DNA of 64,000 bases from Siculibacillus lacustris (GCF_004328075.1 NZ_SJFN01000001.1:161700-225699), one strand, 5' to 3'. Shown: positions 18,480 to 28,605, numbered from the stretch's first letter. The notes: generated by a model from the sequence alone, not told the origin. Made by a program: numbers and translations.

Positions 18480-19702
18480 ACCAGCCATCCGCAGTTGGGG
18501 CAGGCGGCGCGGCCCTTGGGGCTTTCGGGCGGAACGTGGCGATGGGCCTCGATCAGCGACGACCCGATGATCGCCCGGCGCGGTTCGAACACCTTGGACA
18601 GCGTCGCCGGGAAGCCCTTGCTGTCGCGCACCGTCAGGGAGCCGTCGACGACGTCGAACAACGTGAAGTCGGCGCGGGTGCCGGCGGTGAGGAAACCGTC
18701 GGTCGGCTTGCGGATCGCTCCGCGCGGATGGATCGTCCCGGCCTTCACCACCGCGTCGAGCGGCATGCCGAGCGCCAGGAGCTTCGACAACGTGGTCGCG
18801 AGGTCCCACACCGCGCCGTCGAGCGACCAGGCGTGGAGATCGGTGGAGATGGTGGTGGGCATCAGCCCGCGGGCGATCGCCGCCTTGGCCACTTCGAACG
18901 AGAACGACGCGCCGCCGTGGCCGACGTCGAGGACGACGCCGCGCGCCGCCGCCTGTTCGGCCAGCCGGTAGAGCGACTCGTCCTCGAGGATCGAGCCGCC
19001 GACCTTGCCGTTGAAGCAATGGGTGACGATGTCGCCGGGGTCGAGCACCTCGAGGATGTCGTCGTAGAGCGGCGGCGGTTCGCCGACATGGACCATCAGC
19101 GGCAGCTTGGCGATGCGGGCGAGCTTCTTGGCGAGGCGCACCGGCTCCATGCCCCAGGTGCCGGTGATGACCGCGCTGGCGCGGCACTTCAGCCCGACGA
19201 TCCGGTCGCGATTGGCCTCGACCACCGCCATGGTCCGGTCGATGTCGATCGAGCGCATGTCGATCAGCTCGCTGACCCGGTTGCAGGCGACCAGGCCGAT
19301 CGAGCCGATGTTGAGGAAGGCGTAGATCGCCTCGCGCGCCGGCTCGATGATGAAGGCGCGAAGCCCATGGAAATTGGCCTCGCCGGCCGACCCGGCGTCG
19401 ACCAGCGTGGTGACGCCGCGCGCCGCACCGCATTGCTCGGGGCGGATCGACACGTCGGTCCCGCCCCACCACACGTGGGTATGGAGATCGGTCCAGCCGG
19501 GCGACAGGAACGCACCGGCGGCATCGAAGATGCGGGTGTCGGCGGGGTTGCCGAGATCGGGTCCGGCGTCGAGCACCCGCCCGTCCGCGCCGATCAGCAC
19601 GTCGAGCCGATCGTTGCCGGGCGCGAGATCGGTGAAGGCGATCGGCCGGGCGTTGCGGATCAGCACCGGGCCGGTGGCCGCGTCGAAGAGATGGTCGAGC
19701 AT
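18476..19702 (-). CDS. Amidohydrolase/deacetylase-family metallohydrolase
   Basis: 408 aa cytosolic (beta/alpha)8 amidohydrolase of the Atu3266/EF0837 group. The metal site is visible as H74-x-H76 in [11 protein letters not shown], a probable carboxylated Lys at about 172 in GLKCRASAV, His in [10 protein letters not shown] and VTHCFNG, and Asp in TISTDLHAW. Members hydrolyse N-acyl or O-acetyl groups of small acids and are commonly encoded next to SelA/DgaE-like PLP proteins, as here. It sits inside the transporter operon, between permease and ATPase genes, with one- and four-base overlaps. That is strong evidence that it acts on the imported compound. Confidence 0.88.
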
Positions 19703-20562
19703 CAGGTCGTCCTCGCCAGTCGGGGGTCGAGAAGGTCGCGCAGGGCATCGCCCAGCACCTGGAGCGACATCACCGAGGCGACGATGGCGATGCCGGGAAA
19801 CCACATGATCCAGCCGGCCTGATCCATGAACTGGCGGCCCATGGCGATCATCGTGCCCCAGGTCGGCACGTCGGGCGAAACGCCGACGCCGAGAAACGAC
19901 AGACCGGCTTCGGCCAGGATGGCGTTGGCGAAGATGAAGGTGCCCTGGACCGTGATCGGCGAGGCGAGATTGCGCAGGATGTGGCGGGTCAGGATCACCG
20001 CGGTCGGCACGCCGAGCGCCTGCGCCGCCTCGACATAGGCGAGTTCGCGGATCACCAGCGTCGAGGCGCGGACCACGCGGGCGGCCCGCGGCGCATAGAC
20101 GATGCCGAGCGCCAGCACCACGTTGAACGCCGACGGCCCCAGGGCGGCGACCAGCGCGATCGCCAGCAGGATGTCGGGAAAGGCCATCATCGCATCGATC
20201 AGCCGCGACAGCGGCCCATCGAGGCGGCGGAAATAGCCGGCCATCAGCCCCAGCGTCACGCCGATCAGCGCCGACACCAGCACCACCGCGCCGCCCACCG
20301 CGAGACTGATCCGCCCGGCCCAGATGGTGCGCGACAGCACGTCGCGACCGAACTCGTCGGTGCCGAACAGATGCAGCGCCGACGGCGCCTGCAGGCGATT
20401 GGCGATCGACAGTTTCGACGGCACGTAGGGGGCGAGAAAATCGGCGCCCGCCGCCAGCACGACCACGGCGATCAGCACGATCAGGGCGCCGACCGCCGGC
20501 GGCCGCCGCAACAGGCCGCGCCACACGCTGTCTTCGCCGAGGGGGGAGGTCACCGCCGTCAT
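19702..20562 (-). CDS. Peptide-type ABC importer permease, DppC family
   Basis: 286 aa inner-membrane protein. One N-terminal helix ([16 protein letters not shown]) is followed by the periplasmic [25 protein letters not shown] motif and about five helices, with the EAA loop around [23 protein letters not shown]. Its TGATG overlaps at both ends (with the DppB-like gene upstream and the amidohydrolase gene downstream) show tight translational coupling. Confidence 0.92.
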   Translation of the reverse strand: MTAVTSPLGEDSVWRGLLRRPPAVGALIVLIAVVVLAAGADFLAPYVPSKLSIANRLQAPSALHLFGTDEFGRDVLSRTIWAGRISLAVGGAVVLVSALIGVTLGLMAGYFRRLDGPLSRLIDAMMAFPDILLAIALVAALGPSAFNVVLALGIVYAPRAARVVRASTLVIRELAYVEAAQALGVPTAVILTRHILRNLASPITVQGTFIFANAILAEAGLSFLGVGVSPDVPTWGTMIAMGRQFMDQAGWIMWFPGIAIVASVMSLQVLGDALRDLLDPRLARTT

Positions 20563-21503
20563 CAGTACCTCACGCGCGGATCGACCACGAGATAGAGCAT
20601 GTCGATGATGAAGTTGATCAGCACATAGAGCCCAGCGACCACCAGCAGCGTGCCCTGGATCACCGGATAGTCGCGCCGCAGCACCGCCGAGACCACCAGC
20701 GAACCGACGCCGGGCAGGCCGAACACCGTCTCGGTGACGATCGCTCCGGAGATCAGCAGCGCCGCGGTCAGGCCGATCACCGTCAGGATCGGGATCAGCG
20801 CGTTCTTGAAGGCGTGGAGCAGCACCACCCGGATCTCGCTCATGCCCTTGGCTCGCGCGGTGCGCACATAGTCGTCGCCGAGGACGTCGAGCATGCTGGC
20901 GCGGGTGAAGCGGGCGATCAACGCCGAGGAGACGATGCCGAGCGCGCAGGCCGGCAGCACCAAGTGGTTCAACCGCTCGCCGAGGCTCGCGCCCGGGCCG
21001 CCGTAGCCCGAGGGTTGGAACCAGCCGAGTTTCACCGCGAAGAGCTGCATCAGCACCAGACCGAGCCAGAAGCTCGGGATCGAGGCGGCGAACATCGCCA
21101 CCGTCGAGGTGATCTGGTCGAACACCGAGCCGTGCCGGTAGGCCGACAGGATCCCCACCGGCAGGGCGATGCCGCAGGCGATCAGGATCGAGAACAGGGT
21201 GAGGAAGAAGGTCGGCTCGGCCCGTTCCCACAGCGCCTGGGTGACGGGTCGCGCCAGGAAGATCGACTGGCCGAGATCGCCGTGCAGCAGGCCCCAGACG
21301 TAGCGGCCGTATTGGGCCGGCAGCGACTGATCGAGACCGAGCCGCGCCCGCAGATCCGCGACGTCCTTGGCCGTCGCGTCGGGTCCGAGCATCATCGCCG
21401 CCGGATCGCCCGGGGCGATGCGGACGATGACGAAGACGATGGTCACGACGATCGCCATGACCAACGCCATTTCCAACAATCGGCGGACGACGACGCGGGT
21501 CAC
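20562..21503 (-). CDS. Peptide-type ABC importer permease, DppB family
   Basis: 313 aa. It starts VTRVVVRRLLEMALVMAIVV, then FVIVRIAPGDPAAMMLG and RARLGLDQSLPAQYGRYVWG, which are classic DppB periplasmic-side motifs. The EAA loop is TARAKGMSEIRVVLLHAFKNALIP and the protein ends VDPRVRY. A GTG at 21503 is preferred: it is preceded by GGAGAAG and lies four bases after the binding-protein stop. A longer frame would overlap that gene. Confidence 0.92.
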   Translation of the reverse strand: MTRVVVRRLLEMALVMAIVVTIVFVIVRIAPGDPAAMMLGPDATAKDVADLRARLGLDQSLPAQYGRYVWGLLHGDLGQSIFLARPVTQALWERAEPTFFLTLFSILIACGIALPVGILSAYRHGSVFDQITSTVAMFAASIPSFWLGLVLMQLFAVKLGWFQPSGYGGPGASLGERLNHLVLPACALGIVSSALIARFTRASMLDVLGDDYVRTARAKGMSEIRVVLLHAFKNALIPILTVIGLTAALLISGAIVTETVFGLPGVGSLVVSAVLRRDYPVIQGTLLVVAGLYVLINFIIDMLYLVVDPRVRY

Positions 21504-21507
21504 GCGA

Positions 21508-23043
21508 TCACTTCTCCAACCAGGCGTTCCAGAAGTAGGGCCACGGCGCCGCCGCGACACCCTCGAGCTTCGGCGACTTGGCCGCGAGCGCGTTGAAGTT
21601 GCCGACCTTGAAGGCCGGCGCTTCGGCGTAGATCACCTTCTGCACCTCGGCCCACAGCTTCAACCGCTTGGCCGGATCGGTCTCGGTGTTGAAGGCCCCG
21701 ATCGCCGCGGTCTTGGCCGGGCTCGTCCACCAGCCCGGCGCCGCGTCGGACATGAAGCCGATCAGCGCCGGCTCGGGCAGGAACGGGCTGTGGGTGATGT
21801 AGATGTCCCACAGCGCCGGATCGGCGCGGCGCTGGATCAGCGTCGCCCATTCGACCACGTCGAGCTGCACCGCGAAGCCGGCGGCCTTCAGATACTCCTG
21901 GGCGACCAGCGCCATCTTGTAGTGGAACTCGTACTGGCGCGAGGTGAGGATGCGGATCGGCTTCGACGGATCGTAATTGGCCTTCTTGAGCAGCGCGCTC
22001 GCCGCCGCCGTATCGCCCTGCGGCTTGTAGGCGTCGGTCCCGGCGTCGGTCGCCCAGACGTAGTCCTTGGGGTACATCGAGCCCTCGACCGCGAAGAACT
22101 CCTTCGAGCCGAAGGCGGCGGTCAGCATGTCTTCCGGCGCCAGCGCGGCCTGGATCGCCTTGCGCAATCCGAGGTCGGCGAGCACGCCCTGCTTGGTGTT
22201 CATCACGAACATCGGCCAGCCGAACGGCTTCAGCATCATCGGCACGTCCTTGCCGGCCTTGACGCGGGCGAAGGATTCGATCGGCAGGCTGTCGACATAG
22301 CCGAACTGGCCGGCGACCGCGCCTTCGACCCGGGTGTTGGCGTCGGGCACCGGCACGAAGCGGATTTCGTCGAGATACTGCTTGCGGGCGCCGCCGTAGC
22401 CGTCGGGGTCGCCGGCGCGGCTGGCGTAGCCGGGGAAGCGCACCAGCTGGACATACTGGTCGGGCTTGCGCTCCTTCAGCATGTAGGGACCGGTGCCGAC
22501 GAACTTGGTCAGCGTGTCTTCGTTGTTGGCGGCCGGAATGACGATCGCCGCCGAATTGTTGAAGGCGAGGAAGGCGGTCAGCGGCGCGTAGGCGCTCTTC
22601 AGGGTGATCTTCACCGCGAGATCGCCGGCCGGCTCGATCGACACCACGTTGGCGGCGACCTGCTTGCCGCGCGAACCGATCTTCAGCCAGCGCTGGAGCG
22701 AGGCGACCACGTCCTTCGAGGTCATCGCCGTGCCGTCGTGGAAGGTCACGCCCGGGCGCAGTTCGATGGTGTAGACGGTGCCGTCGGCGGAGACTTTCGG
22801 CATCGCGGCGGCGAGCAGCGGCGTCACCGCCCAATTCTTGTCGAAGGTGTAGAGCGTCTCGAACATGTGCTGCGAGATGATGCCGACCAGATCGGCGGTC
22901 GAGGAGACCGGATCCAGGGTCGGCGGCTCACCGATCGTCGCCACGTCGACGACGCCGCCGCGCATCGGGTCGGCGACCGCCGGACCGCCGATGCAGACCA
23001 GGGCCACGGCGGTCGACAGCAAAATTCGCACCGAGTTCTTCAT
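21508..23043 (-). CDS. ABC substrate-binding protein (SBP_bac_5), operon leader
   Basis: 511 aa periplasmic receptor with a Sec signal peptide (MKNSVRILLSTAVALVCIGGPAVADP, cleavage after about residue 24). It has PPTLDPVSSTADLVGIISQHMFETLYTFD and YTIELRPGVTFHDGTAMTSKDVVASLQRW. GGGAG precedes the ATG. It is the first gene of a nine-gene minus-strand operon: receptor, two permeases, amidohydrolase, two ATPases, RidA, SelA-like lyase, IclR. The enzymes downstream suggest an N-acylated amino acid, peptide or amino-sugar acid rather than a plain dipeptide. Confidence 0.93.
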   Translation of the reverse strand: MKNSVRILLSTAVALVCIGGPAVADPMRGGVVDVATIGEPPTLDPVSSTADLVGIISQHMFETLYTFDKNWAVTPLLAAAMPKVSADGTVYTIELRPGVTFHDGTAMTSKDVVASLQRWLKIGSRGKQVAANVVSIEPAGDLAVKITLKSAYAPLTAFLAFNNSAAIVIPAANNEDTLTKFVGTGPYMLKERKPDQYVQLVRFPGYASRAGDPDGYGGARKQYLDEIRFVPVPDANTRVEGAVAGQFGYVDSLPIESFARVKAGKDVPMMLKPFGWPMFVMNTKQGVLADLGLRKAIQAALAPEDMLTAAFGSKEFFAVEGSMYPKDYVWATDAGTDAYKPQGDTAAASALLKKANYDPSKPIRILTSRQYEFHYKMALVAQEYLKAAGFAVQLDVVEWATLIQRRADPALWDIYITHSPFLPEPALIGFMSDAAPGWWTSPAKTAAIGAFNTETDPAKRLKLWAEVQKVIYAEAPAFKVGNFNALAAKSPKLEGVAAAPWPYFWNAWLEK

Positions 23044-23620
23044 GGTCGACTCCCAGTTTTATACTCCATAATTATGGAATATAGTCTGTTATTATGTGAT
23101 ATGCTGTCACCGGGTTCGAAAACTGTCAACGGTCGACTTTCGCGCGCTCGTCTTCGGACGGCAGCGCGTCAATCCGAGGGAGGATCGGGGGGGGGGCGAT
23201 CGGCTCGCCGAACCATCCGTGCGGACGAAGGAGCGGGATCGCCGGTCGGCTCCGTCGATCGGGAAAGCCCGATCCCGCCGAAGCACCCGCTGCGGGCGTT
23301 CCGCGCAATCGACCGCGGCGAGTCGTCGCCCTCGTCGATCAACGCCCGATCGACGCACTGTCGATCGGCTTCGAGGCGCGCCCCCACCGAGACCGAAGCC
23401 GGGATCTTGAAAAATGGATTTTGGTGAAACCGCGGGGTCACGATCGGCGCCGATCACGACCCCGCACAGGCTCGAATATTCGACAACTCGATGGGATGGC
23501 GCATCGATCGGGGAGGCCGGCCGGGGGCGCCCGGTTCCACCGCGGTGAAACCGACGCCACCCTCGACGCCCCCCGCGCGGATCGCGCGACGGGGACGGGT
23601 CGGTCAAACGGGCCCGCCGT
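23044..23620. other. 577-base intergenic region; promoter side of the importer operon
   Basis: The part at 23055-23110 is AT-rich and holds the operator described separately. The rest, to the Fe-alcohol dehydrogenase stop at 23621, is GC-rich. Its frames are Arg/Ser/Pro-rich shadows without ribosome sites. A run of nine G lies at about 23190-23198. No gene is supported. Confidence 0.5.
23061..23082. promoter_or_regulatory. Near-perfect palindrome, candidate IclR operator
   Basis: A 22-base palindrome with one mismatched pair, centred on TCCATAATTATGGA (23065-23078, perfect), lies 18-39 bases upstream of the receptor start codon. It sits inside an AT-rich promoter pocket that contains several possible -10 boxes. 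IclR-family operators are typically such AT-centred palindromes with outer TCCA/TGGA-type arms. The operon ends with an IclR gene, making autoregulation likely. Confidence 0.55.
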
Positions 23621-24751
23621 TCACAGCATGCCTTCGAGCACCTTCAGGATGTCGTCGGGGGTGAGGGGGCGCGGATTGGCGGCGGTCGATCCGCCGACGC
23701 CGGTCCGCACGATCTCCGGCAATTCCGCCCGAACGACGCCGATCTGCGACAGGCGGGTCGGCGCGCCGAGGCGCTCCATCTTGGCGGTGAGGGCATCGGC
23801 GAAATGCTCGGGACCGCTCACGCCCAGCACCGCGGCGAGATCGTCGAACCACGGTCCGAGCGCCGGGGCGTTGAAGCGCAGGAAGGCCGGCGCGTAGATG
23901 ACGCAGGCGAGGCCGTGGCGCAGGCTGTGGCCGAGCGTCAGCGGATAGGACAGCGGATGCAGCGCGGTGTTGCCGATGATGCCCATCTGCGCCCCGCCGA
24001 TGACGCTGCCGAGCGCGACCTGTTCGATCGCGGCGCGATCCCCGTCGAGGCAGGCCGCCTCGAGGTGGCGCCACAGCAGCACGATCGAGCGGAACGACAT
24101 GGCGCGGGTCATCTCGGTGGCGCGGGTCGACCAGAAGCCCTCGAGCGACTGGGTGAAGGCGTCGAGGCCGGTCGAGACCGCGATCTCCCGGGGCATGCCG
24201 ACCGTCAGTTCGGGGTCGACCAGCGCGTGGTCGGGAAAGCTCTGCGGGAAGGCGATGGCCGGCTTGGTGTTCTTTTCGGGATTGGTGATGACCGCGAAGG
24301 GCGTCACCTCCGAACCGGTCCCGGCGGTGGTCGGCACCGCGATCAGCGGCAGGCCGCGGCGCGTCGGCTTCTTGACCTGGTCGAGATAGTCGCGGATCGA
24401 TCCGTCGTTGGTCTGCAACAGGGCGACGCCCTTGGCGGCATCGAGGACGCTGCCGCCGCCGATGGCGACGATCACGCCCGCGCCGCTGGCCCGGCACAGC
24501 GCGGCGGCGCCGTCGACCGTGGCGATCGACGGGTTCTCCTCGACCTCGGCGAAGATCGTCACCGCGAGCGGCGCCAACAGCTCGACGACGCCCGCCTCGC
24601 CGCCGACCCGGGCCAGGAAGCTGCGACCGACCATGGCGAACACGCGCGTCGCGCCGGTCTCGCGCGCCAGGCCACCGACCTCGGCGAGACGGTTCCATCC
24701 GAAATGGATGCGGGTCGGCAGGTGAAAGTTCCAAGAGGTCGTGGCGGGCAT
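23621..24751 (-). CDS. Iron-containing (group III) alcohol dehydrogenase
   Basis: 376 aa NAD(P)-dependent dehydrogenase. The Rossmann-like nucleotide part has IVAIGGGSVLDAAKG and AVPTTAGTGSEVTPFAVI. The metal ligands are Asp in STGLDAFTQSLEGF, then three His in HPLSYPLTLGHSLRHGLA. AAGGAC precedes the ATG at 24751. It is divergent from the GntR gene, with AT-rich palindromic sequence between, and shares the neighbourhood with uronate genes. Oxidation or reduction of a sugar-acid or short-chain alcohol/aldehyde is plausible; the exact substrate is not deducible. Confidence 0.9.
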   Translation of the reverse strand: MPATTSWNFHLPTRIHFGWNRLAEVGGLARETGATRVFAMVGRSFLARVGGEAGVVELLAPLAVTIFAEVEENPSIATVDGAAALCRASGAGVIVAIGGGSVLDAAKGVALLQTNDGSIRDYLDQVKKPTRRGLPLIAVPTTAGTGSEVTPFAVITNPEKNTKPAIAFPQSFPDHALVDPELTVGMPREIAVSTGLDAFTQSLEGFWSTRATEMTRAMSFRSIVLLWRHLEAACLDGDRAAIEQVALGSVIGGAQMGIIGNTALHPLSYPLTLGHSLRHGLACVIYAPAFLRFNAPALGPWFDDLAAVLGVSGPEHFADALTAKMERLGAPTRLSQIGVVRAELPEIVRTGVGGSTAANPRPLTPDDILKVLEGML

Positions 24752-25086
24752 CTGGCGTCCTTCAAAATGTTCGCCGTCGGGGCGCGATGCGCGCCGGACG
24801 GCAGCGGGGTGTCGTCCACGCCGCGGTGTCGACCCCGCTCGACACCGCGCCCACGCGGACCCGAAGCGTGTCCGCGGACCGGCGGTGGCACGTCCGACCG
24901 GTCGGACATGACGTATATTAATATATCGACGTAATGGCCAGCGCCGATTCGGCTTGCTACCACCACCGGAGCCGGCGTCGGCGCCCCTCGGGGCGATGCG
25001 GCAGGCTTGACAGATCGCCGTCATATATTAGAGACAATTGCAGCGAGGCCGCGTGACGCGTGCCGCGCGAGTGCGACGGGAACGCC
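24752..25086. promoter_or_regulatory. Divergent control region, AT-rich palindrome 24914-24925
   Basis: Contains the perfect 12-base palindrome TATATTAATATA (24914-24925) and, nearer the GntR gene, CATATATTA (25022-25030). Both share the core ATATT with the site before the cupin/TRAP genes (26017-26032). They stand out sharply in this GC-rich DNA and are candidate GntR-binding sites controlling the Fe-alcohol dehydrogenase gene and the regulator itself. No gene is seen in the region. Confidence 0.45.
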
Positions 25087-25845
25087 ATGAAGTTGGACCA
25101 GCCCAAGGCACCCGAGGCCGGCCGCTCGGCGCAGGCAACCCGCGTCGCCGCCGGACGGACCGCCGTCCGCGACGGCTCGGAGTTGCGCGGAGCGAGCACC
25201 TCGGCGTTGATCTATCAGGCTCTGCGCACCGACATCGTGTCGCTGCGGCGGATGCCCGGCGATCCGATCGTCGAAAAGGACATCGGCGCGCAGTTCGGCG
25301 TCAGTCGCACCCCGGTGCGCGAGGCGATCCTCCGGCTCGCCGCCGAGAAACTGATCGAGATCGTCCCGCAGTTCGGGACCTTCGTGGCGCGCATTCCGCT
25401 CGACGTGCTGCCGGAGGCCCTGGTCATCCGCAAGGCGTTGGAAAACGTCACGGTTCGCGCCGCCGCCGAACGGGCCACCCGCGCCCAGATCACCGCCTTG
25501 CGCGCCAATCTCCACCAGCAGCGCGACGCCATCGCCGTCGGCGACCTGGATACCTTTCGCGGAGTCGACGATGCGTTCCACGCCGCGATCGCCGAGGCCG
25601 CCGGTTTTCCCGGCATCTGGCCGGTGGTGCAGAGCGTGAAGATCCAGGTCGATCGCTACTGCCACCTGACCTTGCCCAAGCCGGGACGGATGGCACGGCT
25701 GGTGCGCGAACACACGGCGATCTGCAAGGCGATCGCCGATCACGATCCGGATCGCGCGGCCGAGAAACTCGTCGAGCACGTCGACGGGATCATGACCGAC
25801 GTCGACGTGCCCCAGAACATCGGCGAGCTCGTCCTGCCGCGCTGA
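25087..25845 (+). CDS. GntR-family regulator (FCD/FadR subgroup)
   Basis: 252 aa. A winged helix at about residues 37-105 (LIYQALRTDIVSLRRMPGDPIVEKDIGAQFGVSRTPVREAILRL) is followed by an all-helical FCD effector domain with the metal/ligand-binding pattern D-x-x-H in FRGVDDAFHAAIAEAAG and later His in REHTAICKAI. The start at ATG 25087 is a choice; a GTG at 25060 would add nine residues. Many FCD regulators respond to uronates and sugar acids (UxuR, ExuR), matching the neighbouring KduI/KduD/TRAP genes. Confidence 0.88.
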   Translation: MKLDQPKAPEAGRSAQATRVAAGRTAVRDGSELRGASTSALIYQALRTDIVSLRRMPGDPIVEKDIGAQFGVSRTPVREAILRLAAEKLIEIVPQFGTFVARIPLDVLPEALVIRKALENVTVRAAAERATRAQITALRANLHQQRDAIAVGDLDTFRGVDDAFHAAIAEAAGFPGIWPVVQSVKIQVDRYCHLTLPKPGRMARLVREHTAICKAIADHDPDRAAEKLVEHVDGIMTDVDVPQNIGELVLPR

Positions 25846-26204
25846 TCGGCACCCTGCCTCCTCCCCTCTCCATTCCGTTTCGTGCCGTCGCTGTGCGCCT
25901 TCGCGGATCGCGTCCGCGCGACGATTCGTCGTCGCCTGCACGGGCTGCCGGGACGCACAGGAGCCCCCCCCCGGCGCCTAAGCAACGATGCGGATCGGCT
26001 TCCAGCTTGTATGCCTCATATATTTGTATATGCTGCCCATCAGTTCCCGAACGGCGCGGTCCCAAGCCCGTCCGGTGCCGTCGGCAGAGGTCGGCTGCTT
26101 CGAACGCTCGCTGACGTGGTCACGCGGCCGCAGGATCTTCTCGCCGGGCGACGGCGGGCCCTCCGGGTCGTTCGACCTTCCCATTCCACCGCAAGGAGAC
26201 AGCC
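25846..26204. other. Intergenic region upstream of the cupin/TRAP genes
   Basis: 359 bases with no supported gene. It contains the CATATA-TTTG-TATATG inverted repeat at 26017-26032, annotated separately. The leader to the cupin ATG is about 170 bases and otherwise unremarkable. Confidence 0.5.
26017..26032. promoter_or_regulatory. Inverted repeat, candidate GntR operator
   Basis: CATATA, spacer TTTG, TATATG: a perfect 6+6 inverted repeat. It lies about 170 bases before the KdgF-like gene and shares the CATATATT half with the site at 25022-25030 in front of the GntR gene itself. GntR/FCD operators are usually short palindromes of this length. Confidence 0.5.
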
Positions 26205-26597
26205 ATGGATTACGCGGCAAACAAGAAGTCGAAGTACTGCTATACGATCGCCGACATCCCGCTCGTGCCGTTGACCGCGCAGTCGTCGACCCGCTTCGTC
26301 GCGGCCGGCCCGGCTCTGCTCAGCTTCATCACCAATCCCCCGGGCTGCGTGTTCCCGATCCATTCGCACGAGGCGGTCCAGATCCTGGTCATCCTCGAGG
26401 GAACCGAAGAGCACATCTGCGGCGACGAGACCTTCCTGATGGAAGCCGGCGACGTCTGCGTCCATCCTTCGAACGTGCCGCACGGCGGCAAGACCAGCAC
26501 CGGGTTCCGCGGTATCGACATCTTCGTCCCGCCGCGCGAGGACTACCTCAAGCTCATGGCCGACCACGGCCTGCCGATCACCGGCCCGAAGCCCTGA
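26205..26597 (+). CDS. Small cupin, KdgF-like
   Basis: 130 aa single-domain cupin. Metal-binding motif 1 is PIHSHEAVQILVILEGTEEHICGDE and motif 2 is MEAGDVCVHPSNVPHGG. KdgF proteins have this size and fold and linearise unsaturated uronates (4,5-unsaturated galacturonate to 5-keto-4-deoxyuronate), the step before KduI. The genes that follow (TRAP transporter, KduI, KduD) make that role likely, but it rests on context. AAGGAGA precedes the ATG. Confidence 0.72.
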   Translation: MDYAANKKSKYCYTIADIPLVPLTAQSSTRFVAAGPALLSFITNPPGCVFPIHSHEAVQILVILEGTEEHICGDETFLMEAGDVCVHPSNVPHGGKTSTGFRGIDIFVPPREDYLKLMADHGLPITGPKP

Positions 26598-26700
26598 CCG
26601 ACGCCTTGGTACGGGACGATCGGGCGCGGAGCCGCAAGGCCGCGGATCGGTCGTCCCGTCGCCGACGAGACTACGCAGCAGGGTCGGGAGGAAGGGTTCG

Positions 26701-28572
26701 ATGACGTCGACAACGGCCGACACGAGCCGACAGAACTACGATGCCAGAGCCAACTGGCTGATCGGCAAGATGAGCGACGGGGCGGATGCCGTGGTGGCAT
26801 TCGCCATGATTCTCGAGTTGGCGCTGGTGCTGGCCAACATCTTCGCGCGCCACTACCTCGAACATTCCTACCTGTGGGCGGACGAAGTGGCGCGCATCGC
26901 GCTCACCGTGCTGGCCTTCGTCGGCGGCGCCGTCGCCTATCGCCGACGCGACCACGCCAGCGTGCACATCGTCCTCGATCTGCTGCCGGCACGCGCCGAA
27001 CGAATCCTCGTGGTGCTGGCCGACGTGGTGGTGCTCGGCATCGCCGTGCTGGTCGGATGCGCCTCGATCGAGTTCATCGGCTCGAGTTGGTACGAGACCA
27101 CCCCGATCCTCGAACTGCCGGCGGCCCTGATCGCCCTGCCGCTGCCGATCAGCATGATCCTGCTGGCGGTCTATGCCCTCGTCAATCTGCGGGCCCATGG
27201 CGCGATCTCGTTGGTCGTCGGTGGGGTTTGCGCGGCGGTCCTGCTCGTCGCCGTGCTCGCCGGGGACCTGTGGCTGCCCCTGACGGGCGAAGCCCCGCTG
27301 ATCGTCGCGCTGGCTCTGTTCTTCGTCGCGATCCTCGCCGGCATCCCGGTCGGCTTCGTGTTGCTGCTCGCGACCTCGGCCTATCTGTGGTTCATCGATG
27401 CGCCGTCGATGGTGGTGGTGCCGCACAACATGGTCAACGGCACCGGCAACTTCATCCTGCTGGCGGTGCCGTTCTTCATCTTCGCCGGCCTGATCATGGA
27501 GCGCGGCGGCATCAGCGAACGCCTCGTCCATTTCATCCACACGCTGGTCGGCCACACCCGCGGCGGTCTGCTGCAGGTCACCGTCGCCAGCATGTACGTC
27601 GTCTCCGGCCTGTCCGGCTCGAAGCCGGCAGACGTCGCGGCGGTCGGCACGGTGATGCGCGACAAGATCACCGAACGCCACGGTGCCGCCGAAGGCGCCG
27701 CGGTGCTCGCCGCGACGGCGATCATGGGCGAGACCATCCCGCCCTCGATCGCCATGCTGATCGTCGGTTCGATCACCAATGTCTCGGTCGCCGCGATGTT
27801 CATCGGCGGCATGCTGCCGGCCGCGGTGATGGCGATCTGCCTGATGGCGATGATCTGGTACCGCGCACGTCGCGACGGCACGCCGACCACGCCGCGTCCG
27901 CCGGCGCGGGTGATCGCCAGGGCCTGTCTCCACTCGATTCTGCCGCTGACGATGCCCGGAATGCTGCTCGGCGGCATCCTGTTCGGCGTCGCGACGCCGA
28001 CCGAAGTCGCCGCCGCCGCCGTTCTCTACGGTCTGGTGCTGAGCGTGTTCGTCTATCGCCGCATGAGCTGGGCGACGTTCAAGCGCACGATCATCGATGC
28101 CTCGGCCCTGACCGGCGTCCTGCTGTTCATCTTCGCCGCGGCGTCGGCGTTCTCGTGGACCCTGACCGTCGCCTCGCTGCCTCAGCGGCTGGTCGCGCTG
28201 CTGCACGCCACCGGCGGCGGCAACCAGGTGTTCATGATCGGCTCGATCCTGCTCCTGGTCGTGGTCGGCGTGCTGCTGGAGGGCTTGCCGTCGCTCAACG
28301 TGCTGGCCCCTCTGCTGATCCCGATCGCCGGCAGCCTCGGCATCAACGAGGTCCACTACGCCCTGGTGTTGATCATCACCATGGGGATCGGTGGCTTCAT
28401 GCCGCTGGTGGGGGTCGGCTTCTATGTCTGCTGCGCGATCATGCGATGCGACATCGAATCCGCGTCGCGCGCCATGCTGCCCTACCTCACCGTGATCGTC
28501 GCGGGGTTGTTGATCGTCGCCTTCGTACCGTGGTTCTCGCTCGTACTGCCCAGACTGTTCGGCTTCATGTGA
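26701..28572 (+). CDS. TRAP transporter, fused small and large permease (DctQM)
   Basis: 623 aa inner-membrane protein. The N-terminal ~190 residues form the four-helix DctQ unit, with LWADEVARIALTVLAFVGGAVAYRRRDHASVHI as its conserved core. The rest is the DctM channel of about 12 helices, with FFIFAGLIMERGGISERL, GSKPADVAAVGTVM, MGETIPPSIAMLI and ATPTEVAAAAVLYG motifs. It is a sodium- or proton-driven importer working with the periplasmic receptor encoded next. GGGAGGAAGGG lies before the ATG. The context suggests unsaturated or deoxy uronates. Confidence 0.93.
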   Translation: MTSTTADTSRQNYDARANWLIGKMSDGADAVVAFAMILELALVLANIFARHYLEHSYLWADEVARIALTVLAFVGGAVAYRRRDHASVHIVLDLLPARAERILVVLADVVVLGIAVLVGCASIEFIGSSWYETTPILELPAALIALPLPISMILLAVYALVNLRAHGAISLVVGGVCAAVLLVAVLAGDLWLPLTGEAPLIVALALFFVAILAGIPVGFVLLLATSAYLWFIDAPSMVVVPHNMVNGTGNFILLAVPFFIFAGLIMERGGISERLVHFIHTLVGHTRGGLLQVTVASMYVVSGLSGSKPADVAAVGTVMRDKITERHGAAEGAAVLAATAIMGETIPPSIAMLIVGSITNVSVAAMFIGGMLPAAVMAICLMAMIWYRARRDGTPTTPRPPARVIARACLHSILPLTMPGMLLGGILFGVATPTEVAAAAVLYGLVLSVFVYRRMSWATFKRTIIDASALTGVLLFIFAAASAFSWTLTVASLPQRLVALLHATGGGNQVFMIGSILLLVVVGVLLEGLPSLNVLAPLLIPIAGSLGINEVHYALVLIITMGIGGFMPLVGVGFYVCCAIMRCDIESASRAMLPYLTVIVAGLLIVAFVPWFSLVLPRLFGFM

Positions 28573-28605
28573 CGCCGATCACAAGAAAAACTCAGGAGGA
28601 AACCC

